Shown here one piece after another: positions 46,341-56,841 of a stretch of 64,000 nt of DNA. The translations under genes and the position numbers were made by a program. Numbering within the stretch: the stretch's first letter is position 1; every line of letters begins with the position of its first letter. This stretch comes from Brachypodium distachyon (Eukaryota > Streptophyta > Magnoliopsida > Poales > Poaceae). Location: NCBI RefSeq assembly GCF_000005505.3, contig NC_016131.3, positions 58,079,355 through 58,143,354 on the forward strand, given 5' to 3'. The notes below the pieces were generated by a model, which worked only from the letters and a program-made list of their open reading frames with translations, was not told the origin of the DNA and searched no databases.

Positions 46341-47060
46341 TTACAGGAGAGCATACGACAAAAAAAAATTAAATGCGCGTAATAAAAAAAATGATGATCA
46401 ATTCTAGCTCTTATAAGATTAGAAAACAAATGCGCGCAATTACGCGACAATAAATATATGCAAAAACTAAATACAAGTACCTTCGATTTCAATAAAAAAA
46501 AATTATGAATGAATATCCGTGCAGGTAATATCTTAATTTTCAATAAAAACTAATAAAATGAGAAATAAAATCTCGGCGTCAATGGATGCAATAAATCTTC
46601 GATTTGAAGCAAGAAGTAATGCGCAATAAAATCTAAATGCGGCATCATTCAATGGCGATTGATTGGCAATCTTATCAGATAGATATCATTTCCGCCACCG
46701 CGCCTGCATTTAATTCGATCGAATGATATCGATCCTACCTGTCCTGCGCCGAGGAAGCTTCGTCCGTAAGCATCCGAAAAACGCCAGTTTTCTCCTCTCG
46801 CCCCCTCGGTTACACAATATTATTAATTAAATACATACCCTGTGAATTCTTCTCCAAAGAGTATACACATCAAACATTTCTAAATTCTTATTTTAAGGCC
46901 CAAAACTTATTTTCTTATAACATATCATAAATATCATGGACTGCAGGGGTGTCTTAGCAAAATGGCCCTAATTAAAGCTTGCAGCTGTAGGTGACGTGAA
47001 AAATCGTCCTCGTCTCATCCTGGGCACAGCCCCGAGATTCTTCTTCTTCCTCCCCGGCTC

Positions 47061-47067
47061 TATAAAA
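47061..47067 (+). promoter_or_regulatory. TATA box of the NIGT1/HHO-like gene
   Basis: ctctataaaaccccccc lies 113 bp before the start codon, with a C-rich segment and a CT-rich leader (cttcttcctcc) after it, a normal arrangement for a grass promoter. Confidence 0.65.
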
Positions 47068-47173
47068 CCCCCCCTTCCCCACCCACCTTCTTCCCCACAG
47101 TTTCTTCCTCCGGTTCAAATCAGCAAAAGATTCTTCTGTAGTTCGGACTTGGGGAGAGAGAGTTGTAAGCGCG

Positions 47174-48864
47174 ATGGGATTGGAGGCTGGGGAGAGCGCC
47201 ATGGGAGGAGACCTGAGCCTCGACTTGCAGGCGTTCGCCGCCCGGACCGTGGCGGGGCGGATTCCGGCGGCATCCAGGGAAGACGTCCTCCGCAAACTCG
47301 AGGAGGAAAAGGGGAAAATTGAAGTGTTCGGCCGTGAGCTCCCCGTCTGCGTCCGCCTCATCGCCGCCGGTAAGAAAACTAAGTCAAAGCCTCTGTTTTT
47401 ATTCACTGCTTTGATTTGATTGATACTAGTAGTATGTCGCCGTTTTGTCTGAATCGGTTGTTTGTTTTGTGTGTGCGCAGTGATCGATTTGCTTAAGGAG
47501 AAAGTGGAGAGTAACGGCGGCGATCATCGCGACGAGGCGGAGGGGAGCGGAGACAAAAGCTCCTGGATGAGCTCCGCCCAGCTTTGGATCGGCGGCGGCT
47601 CTTCTAAGGCTCCCGAGGTACTGTAGGATGACCAAAATCCGGCGATTCTTCTATGCTTTTGCTTTGCTTTGCTTTGCTTTACTCTGCTCGTTACTCCGTA
47701 GTAGTATAATTCAGTCCAAGATGATGCATTTATGAAGGGAGAATCGAGAATATGCCGCTGTTTTACTCCTTGTTACTAGTACTATCGTTAAATAAATTCT
47801 GCGATTTTATTGCGTTTTGTTCTGAAAGTTTGGGCCTTTTTTTTTTCTTGTTTGCGGTTGCAGAAGGAAGGGAGGAGCTCGGCGCCGGAGAAGAGGGCTC
47901 TCGGCGGCGGGCTTGGGTTTGGGCCGTTCAAGGCCGTGGGCTCTGGCGGGCCGGCGTTCCTGCCGGTGAGCTTGAGGAAGGAGGCTCCTTTGAGGATCCC
48001 GGATCTGCCGTTCCTTTCTTCGGGATCGCTCAAGATCAACTCTCCTGCTCCCGCTGCGGCGGCTTCTGCTTCTGCCGGCCTCCAGGTCGCCGGATTTGGG
48101 CTAGATGCGGCGAGGACCGCCGCCATCGCTGCTCCTCAGCTTACTCTCCAGACTCAGCCTCAGCCACAGCAGGTAGCACAGCAGACAGCACAGCAGCAGC
48201 AGCAAGCAAGGAAGGCAAGGCGCTGCTGGTCACCGGAGCTGCACCGGAAGTTCGTCAATGCTCTCAACCAGCTCGGCGGCCCCCATGGTAAGATCTCTTC
48301 TCAGATTAAATCATCTTATAATTTGCTGCCATTTCTGGAGATCTTGTTAAGATTGAAGAACATCTTACTGTTCTACATGTACTGACAGTTAGTTGATTGA
48401 TTTGAGTGCTAGCTAATATGATTGCCTCTGTTTCTTGGCATGGTTTGTAGCAGCTACCCCGAAGCAGATCAGGGAGCGTATGCAGGTGGATGGGCTCACC
48501 AATGATGAGGTGAAGAGCCACCTCCAGGTATACAATTCAGCACCACTCAAGTCTCTCAATTCTGATGCATGATAGAGTAGAATTTACTTCATTTTTTTTG
48601 TCTGTGTTTGTGTTGAAACTGATAAGGATTACTGCAATTTTGTTTGTGCAGAAGTACCGTCTGCACACCAGCCGGATGGTGTCAGGAGGTCCGCTTATGC
48701 ACCATCGTCCGGTCGTGCTCTCGGGAGGGCTCTGGATGCTGCCTTCCGAGGAGAGCAGCTCGCTATCTGGCTCACCTCCTGGGCCTCTCTCCGGCATGGC
48801 GGTCTCATCGGCGGTCAGCGGTGAGGATGATGATGGAAGGTCTCAGAGCCATGGATGGATGTGA
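47174..48864 (+). CDS. NIGT1/HHO-type GARP (G2-like) transcription factor
   Basis: Five exons: 47174-47369, 47481-47617, 47864-48287, 48451-48527 and 48652-48864, all in frame, 348 residues. The N-terminus has an EAR-like LSLDL motif (residues ~14-18) and the helical segment typical of HHO/HRS1 proteins ([33 protein letters not shown]). A Q-rich linker precedes the G2-like Myb domain at about 228-286 ([19 protein letters not shown], then [20 protein letters not shown] and KSHLQKYRLHT). HHO/NIGT1 proteins are nuclear DNA-binding repressors in nitrate and phosphate responses; HHO5/6-like members affect other development. The exact subgroup cannot be settled here. The exon 4 acceptor is a tagcag tandem, so a one-alanine variant is possible. 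Confidence 0.93.
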
Positions 48865-50807
48865 TTTAGAAGAGTCTGCAGCAGTTAGTGTCGTTGGTTC
48901 AGAATTTTCAGTCGATTGCGATGACAGTGGTACATCTTGAGAGGGATCATAGTGTAGTCTGTTCTTATGTACATAGGAAACAGGTTTATACTAGGTACAA
49001 AGTTTTGCCAGAATGTTAATCGAATAGGTTTCGGGCAGAGACAAGTTTTCGCCCCGAGAATTTACCCATGTTCAGTGTCAACTTTATTATCTTTATATAA
49101 TAATTTTCCATTTCATATCTTCAGTCATCAAAATGCATCTTTTTCTAAGGCTTGTTTGTGTTCTTGGTTGATTCAACTGAAATTCAGTTGCTGGAACTGC
49201 CTGCAGGTAGATTCTGAATTTCTGATGGTGCATGTGTTCTTTGTGCAACAAAAAATTGCATTTGTTATGATAACTGGTGGCCATGACCATTTCAGCAGTA
49301 GCAGCATCAAGATCCAATTCAAAGCCTGAGGAAAGCATGAAATATATATATATTTGGATTCCAGCACTGAAGTAGAAAGCTTTGGATCCTTCTCATCCTT
49401 TTCCTCTTGGAACATGAGGCGGTCCTGAAAGAAATCCTGACCATAACTAGTAGTACTACTTCTGCCTGCCTGTCAAGAACCTATGAGAAACTTCACTTCA
49501 TCTGGCCTGGACCCTACCAAGCAAAGCATCAAGCATGTGTTTCACACCTGGCCAAAATGTGTGTATGTATCAGTCCACCTCTCTGGTATCTTCAGACAAC
49601 AAGAATCTGATTCAGGATCTATTGCCTGAAACCAAGGATGTTACTAACAGCAGGAGTGCACACAGCACACACACCAAGAATCTCTCAACTAAAATCTCTG
49701 CAGGCATGCATCAGGCACTGCATCTATCTTCTTCTTTGACTCAGACCATTCCTCCTTACCTGCTGCAAGAATCAAGATTGAGCATTCTTGGCATGGTTTG
49801 CAGTTCTAGTGTTCCAACAAACCCTTGAATCCTTGCTGCATCCTTCGAGAGTCTGTTGCTGGCTGGTTTTCTTTTCCTTCTTTTTTCTTGTTGCTATCAA
49901 TAGATTTTAGCATACTTATACATCGTGGTCTGCAAGTCAAACAAAGGCTTACCATATATGATCAATCTCTGGGTTCTCTCTGTACTTATCCAGGGGATTA
50001 CAATATTGTCAGGTTGTTAGCATATGCTTCTTTGAACTTGAACATGTGCCAGCCTTGACTCGGCCTTGATGCTGACACTGCTCTTGCACAATTCTGTCTG
50101 TGCCATCCTGAACATCAGAAGTTCACCATAAATCTCAAAGCAAATCGGACCGCTGAGACGAGGAACCGAGAGGACCTTATGATCAGTTTTTGTATGGATG
50201 CAGATTAGTGTAAGCTTCAGTGAAGACCCTGTTTGGAACACGGAGAATTTCATTAGCGCGACGACAAAAGAACAGATTGCTTGCTGCTATGAGGATCGTA
50301 TATGAATGATGAAGATGGAATCTTCGTCCTAGAATGCTATGATGAACAAGGAAAGGATCAGTAAATGGATGTCCGGATGAATATTCCTTGTCTGAAGTCG
50401 CCCTGTGGAGGGGTGGCGACAGCATAGATGCTGAACAGTCTGAAGATGGTTGGGGAGGAGTATATTCTTGGCTTATTTTGCGGTTAGAGTCAGGTATATT
50501 CTTGTTGCTGCTGACTCAGGAATTAATATTGAAAAATGAAGATAATACTGTCTCTCAGAGAAAACGGTGATCTTGTTTTATGCCGACCAGACCACCTGTA
50601 TTCCGTATTTTTTTTGATAGGGTTCTTTTTTTCTTAGAAAGGGTGCTAAAAGCCAGAACTCATACTGAACACTAGCTCGAGGTGTAGCCCGTGGCTGGGA
50701 TGGAGCACGGCCAGCGCACCAAACCCAGCTGGTCCGTCCAGTTGGGCTGGGCGTCGGCCCTCACCGCAATAGAAAACCCTTCCGTGTACCTCAGGTAATG
50801 GGCTAAA
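48865..50807. other. 3' flank of the NIGT1/HHO-like gene
   Basis: The first few hundred bases are probably 3' UTR. No convincing gene follows. The sequence is of mixed composition with scattered short open frames and no family match. Confidence 0.4.
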
Positions 50808-51217
50808 GAAATGACCGTCACTGGAGTCTGTTCGGGTATCCCCGACACTCACCAGTGGCAGTAAGGTAACACCGCCATTGGTTGCTTGACCACCAGTGGC
50901 GGTCATTCGCGTTCCAAACTAATCACCGTCACTGGTGGTTGAGCACCAATGTCACCGGTATGTCATCCATATAATGATAACTGCTACCTAATCAAATGTT
51001 CTTCCCTTTACTGTGTAAGCACTAAACTGAATTGCGCAATTAGTTTCGTACTCCAGCGGAAGGGAAAGAACGGATGATTCTGTAGCAGGCTGACAAGTGG
51101 GGCGGACAAACCCTTTTATGCTGGGCAGGCCAATAAGCGAGGTGGGACCAAACAACCACTGATTCTGGTAAATAGACGAGGTGGGCATCCCCAAACAGTT
51201 CCAGTGGCGGTCATTTC
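50808..51217. mobile_element. DNA-transposon-like element with ~35-bp inverted ends
   Basis: The left end (gaaatgaccgtcactggagt, then ctgttcggg) and the complement of the right end (gaaatgaccgccactggaac, then tgtttgggg) are imperfect inverted repeats. Two further copies of the ccactggtgg/caccgtcactgg motif lie inside (50889-50945), as in subterminal repeat clusters. No transposase and no clear target-site duplication. Superfamily not assigned. Confidence 0.6.
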
Positions 51218-52441
51218 GCACGACCTCGTCCAGATATACGGTTCAGTGTGCCCGCAGCTGGCCGAGCTCGTGCGTCTCTATCGACAAGCTGTGGCTCTTC
51301 TCCTCACCGGCGGCGAAGCCCTGCCAAAATTGATGGTGACGGCTCCAAGGTAGCTCTCTCCCCTTTCTCCTTCTTCTTCCTCCACTTCTTCTTCTTCAAT
51401 TTGGAGATTTCGCCATTAATGGCGCGGCGGCCAGCGACGGCGAATCTGCCGTCGATCTCTCTCTGGCGGTTCTACCCGAGCGCAACGTCGTGACTTACTA
51501 GTCGTACGCAATGAACGGGTATACGTACTACACTAAGGCTCAAGATCATAAGAGTACATACCAAAACAACGGTAGTGTTGGTTGATGAGATGGGGACCTT
51601 AGGGAAGGCCGTACCGAAGCGTACTACAACGTGATCGAAGAGATCTCGGAACTTGATTACACCTAAACAACCATCACCATGTTTCGCATCAGATGGGCAC
51701 GCAATGGCGAACACGGAGATGATAGATTCACAACAATGACTCTACCAAAAGAGGTTCCCCATCATCTGGTGAACGTCAAAAGAATCTCGGCACTGCTTGA
51801 ACCATGGAAGTTTGCTTTCAAATGTGCTCAGAATATTTTTGTAGACAGCAAACAAATGTTGTAAATGTGGTCGGAATATTTTTCTAGTCAGAATGCATAT
51901 TTTAACTGATTTGTTTCGATTTCAGAAGAAAAAGATATGGATTTTTAAAACTTATTAGATGTTATGTATTTTTCTGATGAAAAAAAAGTGTTAAGCCCAC
52001 CTGGTCAACTAGGCTATTTCGGTTTCGGGCCCAGCAAGGCGAACCCGGGAGCAGCCTACTCCCTACTAGGCCAGCGCAGACCGGGCCCACCGGGCTATAA
52101 TCCGAGCCCACAGAGTACAGTACAGGAACCGGGCCCACGGGGCAGGCGAACGGGAGCAGTGAGAGCGACAATTGTATTTATTCAGAAAGTGAAACGTGAG
52201 GGGGAGCAACCTATTTATGTTGGCCGATTCAGTTGTAAACCAGCGACGTGGGACTAAACTCCGACCTCGCCTCACGTGACAAGTCTTTCTATTAATTAAT
52301 TCAATGCAATGATTCATTACTTTACATACATTAATCCATATGCAATGCACCAATAAAAAATAAAATTAAGGAAACCATCTTAATGTCCACCAAATCTGGA
52401 ACGATGTATGACTACGACTAATCTGCATTCCAAAATTGATA

Positions 52442-52491
52442 CTCCCTCCGTCTCGAAATAAGGAACGTCAATTATTTCTCGACGGAGGGAG
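52442..52491. mobile_element. 50-bp Stowaway, array copy 1
   Basis: ctccctccgtctcgaaataa paired with its complement at the right end, bordered by TA. It is nearly all inverted repeat. Identical in position to the elements in the next two array copies. Confidence 0.85.
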
Positions 52492-53040
52492 TACTAAAAC
52501 CGTATAAGATTGAATCACAGGCCACAAGGACATAGGGACATGCTAAAACTTATTAGATGTTATGTGTTTCTCTGATGAAAAAAAAGTTTAAGTCCACCCG
52601 GTCAACTAGGTAGTTTCGGTTTCGGGCCCAGCAAGGCGAACCTGGGAGCAGCCTACTCCCAACTAGGCCAGCGTAGACCAGGCCCGTCGGGCTATAATCC
52701 GAGCCCACAGGGTACAGTACCGGAACCGGGCCCACGGGCCAGGCGAACGGGAGCAGTGAGAGCGGCAATTGTATTTATTCGGAAAGTGAAACGTGAGGGG
52801 GAGCAACCTATTTATGTTGGTCGATTCAGTTGTAAACTAGCGACGTGGGACTAAACTCCGACCTCGCCTCACGTGACAAGTCTTTCTATTAATTAATTCA
52901 ATGCAATGATTCATTACTTTATATACATTAATCCATATGCAATGCACCAACAAAAAAAATAAAATTAAGGAAACCATCTTAATGTCCACCAAATCTGGAA
53001 CGATGTATGACTATGACTAATCTGCGCTCCAAGGTTGATA

Positions 53041-53090
53041 CTCCCTCCGTCCCAAAATAAGGAACGTCAGTTATTTCTGGATGAAGGGAG
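53041..53090. mobile_element. 50-bp Stowaway, array copy 2
   Basis: Same element at the same point of the repeat unit; its right arm has drifted (gatgaagggag). Confidence 0.85.
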
Positions 53091-53650
53091 TACTAAAACC
53101 ATATAAAATTGAATCACAGGCCACAAGGACATAGGGACATGCTAAAACTTATTAGATGTTATGTGTTTTTCTGATGAAAAAAAAGTTTGAAGCCCACCCG
53201 GTCAACTAGGCTGTTTCGGTTTCGGGGCTAGCCAAGCGAACCCAGGAGCAGCCTAATCCCTTCTAAGCCAGCACAGACCGGGCCCACCGGGCTATAATCC
53301 TGAGACCACAGAGTACAGTACAGGAACCGGGCCCCCGGGCCAGGCAAACGGGAGCAGTGAAAGCGGCAATTGTATTTATTCGGAAAATGAAACGGAGGGG
53401 GAGCAACCTATTTATGTTGGTCGATTCAATTGTAAACTAGCGAGGTGGGACTAAACTGCCACCTCGCCTCGCACGGCAGCCCAAAGACAAGTCTTTCTAT
53501 TAATTAATTCAATGCAATGATTCATTACTTTATATACATTAATCCATATGCAATGCACCAATAAAAAAATAAAATTAAGGGAACCATCTTAATGTCCACC
53601 AAATCTGGAACGATGTATGACTATGACTAATCTGCACTCCAAGATTGATA

Positions 53651-53700
53651 CTCCCTCCGTCCCGAAATAAGAAACGTCAATTATTTCTGGACGGAGGGAG
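53651..53700. mobile_element. 50-bp Stowaway, array copy 3
   Basis: Same element at the same point of the repeat unit; arms ctccctccgtcccgaaataa and ggacggagggag. Confidence 0.85.
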
Positions 53701-54110
53701 TACTAAAACCATATAAGATTGAATCACAGGACACAAGATCATAGGGAAATGCTAAAACTTATTAGATGTTATGTGTTTTTCTGATAAAAAAAAGTTTTAA
53801 GACCACCTGGTCAACTAGGAGATTTTGGTTTCGGGCCCAGCCAGGCGAACCCGGGAGCAGACTACTCCCTACTAGGTCAGGGCAGACCGGGACCACAAAG
53901 TAGAGTACAGGAACCGGGCCCACGGGCCAGGCGAACAGGAGCAGTGAGAGCGGCAATTGTTTTTATTCGGAAAGTGAAACGTGAGAGGGAACAACCTCTT
54001 TATGTTGGTCGATTTGATAGTAAAATAGCGAGGTGGGACTAAACTCCCACCTCGCCTTGCACGGCAGCCCGCGGACAGGCTAAATAATACACAGGTCCAA
54101 CCCAGCTCCG

Positions 54111-55286
54111 GATGTGTGCTGAAATAATCTCTATCGTACGCACTCAGACGTATTTTTTTTTACCCAGACATTAGATCTAAGATCAACGGCGCTTAACAAA
54201 AAGCGAGTGGTTCTTGAGTAACAAATCAAGCTACTGTACATTAGTCGTGGCGTACTAATATAACGGCCAGCTACCATTGTGTATATCGATGTACGGCGTG
54301 GATTGTCTGAGTTTAAGTCCCATGACTTTGTGTGGCTGACTTGTGGATCCCATGGCTGTCTGGCCCGCACGTCAGCCACACAAAGTCAAGTGACTTACTG
54401 CAGAGAATCCTTGCCGATATATCAGCATATCTCCCTTGCCCCTCCTGGCATTTTCGCATGCACTTTGGCCGTGATCATGGTGAGACAGGCACGCATGACG
54501 CGTGGATAGATGGTAATCATCGTTGCGGTTAAGTTAGGTTAAGCAGATACTTAAATTCGTTAATCGGCGGTTGGCTCATAGCATTGGGGAATACACACTC
54601 TTTTCTTTTTTGACGTGAGGGGAATACACTCCTAAACCATCAATAAGTGGCACATTTCGAGATGGGCTCATAGCATGATTTGGGGAGGCACACCAGTAGT
54701 TCAAGTTGCATAGGCACAGCCTAACAGCCTAAAGAATATGTAGGCCCAAGCCCAGCTCCTGATGTGTCCAGCTCTGTTAGATCGAAGATCAACGGTTTAT
54801 GAAAAAGTGAGTTGCACTTGAGAAAGAACCAGATAGACATAAATCATAAGGTCCCAATTTGGTTTGTTCATGAATGGATGTAATCGATACCAAATCATCT
54901 ATGAATTCCTCGAAATAAAAGGAAATATACAAAAAAAAAATTACGGCATATGACAAGATAGTAATACTAATCATAAGGTTGATATACATGCATCCAAATT
55001 AAATCAGTTATGGATGCAACTAATCGACATTAAATCTTTCTTTTATTTCAACGCAATAAGAAAGATATCTACTCAGTATAACTGGCACGAAATCATTAGC
55101 TTACATATGTTAAATTAACCAGCTAGCGGCACACCAGGAAAATATAAAACAATTAAAGGAAACAATCTTAACGTCCACCAAATTTGCCACGATGTAAGGC
55201 TAATCCCTGCTCCAAAATTGATACCCAACCATATAAAGGTAGATGCGCATTCAAATTATTCCCATAAGAACTTCTGCCGCCCGGTC
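54111..55286. other. Duplicated and AT-rich flank before the cystatin-like gene
   Basis: Includes segments repeated elsewhere: 54270-54540 (gcatgcactttggccgtgat, gtgagacaggcacgcatgac) recurs at 57290-57440; 54085-54230 (cccagctccggatgtg, taagatcaacgg) recurs at 54745-54830. The stretch 55155-55235 is the single-copy relative of the array unit. No gene is supported. Confidence 0.6.
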
Positions 55287-55294
55287 TATATAAA
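55287..55294 (+). promoter_or_regulatory. TATA box of the cystatin-like gene
   Basis: ggtctatataaacaaag lies 124-131 bp before the ATG, at a normal distance for a leader of about 95 bases. Confidence 0.65.
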
Positions 55295-55417
55295 CAAAGT
55301 GCCCCCCATAACAAAGAACTCGCTCGTCTAGCGTCCTTCCTCACCATAGGTTGAGAAATCTAACCACGCCCTTTCAAGACAAATACTCTCATTTCACTCT
55401 TCTTGCAGGTAGCTATC

Positions 55418-55804
55418 ATGTCATCAGCCATGAGGAGCACTAATACTGCATCATATGGCACGAGCTGCATCGTAATCCTCCTCGTCGCCACTCTCCTCGC
55501 AGCACGTGTCGCTCCCGCAGAGTCCGAGGACGGCGTGTGGGGGCCGATCCCGGGTGTCGATGACCGTGGGATCGTGTTCATCGCCAAACGGGCCTTGCAG
55601 GAGCACGCAAGGCTATCCGGGGAGACGCTGACCTTGGACCAAGTGTTGACCGGCTCCCAGCTGTCCTAGGGGCCCGTCTTCACATTCCGGCTCCTCATCA
55701 ACGCCATGGACGCCAATCACCGGAGCGCAGTGTACAATCTCGAGGTGCTCGATGGCCCTTGGACCAACACACGCGTGCTCACCTCCTTTGCTCTAGCCAC
55801 CTAG
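55418..55804 (+). pseudogene. Phytocystatin-like gene with internal stop
   Basis: A single frame from ATG 55418 to TAG 55802-55804, interrupted by TAG at 55667-55669. The first 83 residues contain a signal peptide (VILLVATLLAARVAPAES) and a cystatin N-terminal part: GVWGPIPGVDD and a variant of the plant LARFAV helix (AKRALQEHARL). After the stop the frame continues with strands typical of the fold (FTFRLLINAMDA, VYNLEVLDGPWTNTRVLTSF). Cystatins inhibit papain-like cysteine proteases. The stop sits just after GSQLS, where the QxVxG protease-binding loop should be; the motif itself is also changed. A full inhibitor cannot be made without readthrough. Confidence 0.75.
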
Positions 55805-55851
55805 TCATAGACATATGATCATATATATGTTTTCCCAAATAATAAAAGGCA

Positions 55852-55948
55852 CTCCTTCCGATCCATGATAAATATCGTTGATTTAGTACAACTCTAGTAC
55901 GTACAAAACCGTACTAAAACAGCGACAATTATTATGGATCGGAGGTAG
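55852..55948. mobile_element. Stowaway-like MITE (~97 bp)
   Basis: Left end ctccttccgatccatgataa and the complement of the right end (ctacctccgatccataataa) are inverted repeats. It sits just after the cystatin-like gene, at about +48 from the final stop. Only the right side shows a clear TA. Confidence 0.75.
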
Positions 55949-56795
55949 TATGGTTTTTAACGAGATAAAGTTCTCGCAACAATGTATGGGTTTATCATCT
56001 AGATTAACTTATGCTTTTGTCCATTAGATTAGACAGTTTTACTCCTTGGTGATCGAATCGGTCAAGTGATTTTGTTTGCCTCTGCACAACATGTATTGTT
56101 ATGAAATGTTATGGCTGTCGTATCATTTCCGGCCAGGCCATTTCGAAAGGAAAAAAAAGACACTGGCCCGTCACATACTAAAACAAGATCAGCAGATACC
56201 GCAGCCCTGATCTCGGGAGAGTTCACGTGGCCCACAGCTTTGCCGAAGGTCTTGGGCTCTTGGCAGCCGGACAAAGGTTCGAGCCCGCAGTCGCCGGTTG
56301 CGAGATGGGATTGAGTGGGCCACGGCGATTGACGATCCGTTTGATCCGGCCCATTACAGATTTCGCTGCCGTTGCCGCTCGAGGATGTGGGCTGGAGAAT
56401 CTCAGATGGGCCGAGAGGAGCTCGCTGAGCCTGCTAGCTAGGGCCTTGTTGGGACGAGCTCGATCGACGGAGCCTATAGCGGTTTGGCCCATTTTGTCGT
56501 CGGTCGGGCGACCCAGCTGCACGGCAGTGGTACCCGGCCCGGGACGTGAAATTGCTCCCGGCCGGCTCCTCGTGATTGTCGACGAGCGTTGGTGAGTTGG
56601 ATCAGGACTTCAGGAGGCTCACTAGGGCCTGACATGTCAGCGCTAGTGGTGAGGATGTATGTGAGGACGTGGAGACTGCAGGCTGGGCCGAAATGGCCCC
56701 TGCCAATCGTCTTGACAAGACAGCCCAAACATCTCAAACTTACATTCAACTTTAAGCAAAGGATCAACCCCTATCTCCTTTAAAAAAAAAACATA

Positions 56796-56841
56796 CTCCT
56801 CCCTATCCGTGTTAATTGTCGAAATAATGGATCTGAGGGAG
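56796..56841. mobile_element. Short Stowaway (46 bp)
   Basis: ctcctccctatccgtgttaa and its right partner (aataatggatctgagggag) between TA dinucleotides; nearly the whole element is inverted repeat. Confidence 0.65.

Larger units (their letters stand above)
43103..46930. repeat. Diverged ~1.5 kb tandem duplication
   Basis: Copy I runs about 43103-44595 and copy II about 44596-46930, the latter enlarged by a 1258-bp Harbinger insertion. Paired landmarks include tgccaaaagatcctcgagaa (43120) with tgccaaaagatcctcaagaa (44616), cttttcaatggaatgtatga (43194 and 44684), ggagagcata (43921 and 46347), gattagaaaacaaa (43990 and 46421) and gattgattgg (44227 and 46657). A smaller related sub-repeat lies inside copy I at 43400-43740. 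Noncoding. Confidence 0.75.
51947..54110. repeat. Four-copy ~600-bp tandem array
   Basis: Copies start with aaaacttattagatgttatg at about 51947, 52545, 53144 and 53754 (steps 598, 599 and 610 bp); the fourth is partial. Each has the same order: GC-rich cgggcccag...gggagcag block, a cctatttatgttgg TATA-like site, attaattaattcaatgcaatg, aatgtccaccaaatctggaac, a 50-bp Stowaway (three copies), then ccatataa. Part of the unit (aaggaaaccatcttaatgtc, then caccaaatct to attgata) is homologous to 55155-55235, upstream of the cystatin-like gene. Confidence 0.9.

Noticed and set aside
51962..53956. Recurring minus-strand frames of about 65-70 codons in the tandem array
   Set aside because: They recur because the DNA repeats, drift in length between copies, and have no start context or domain.
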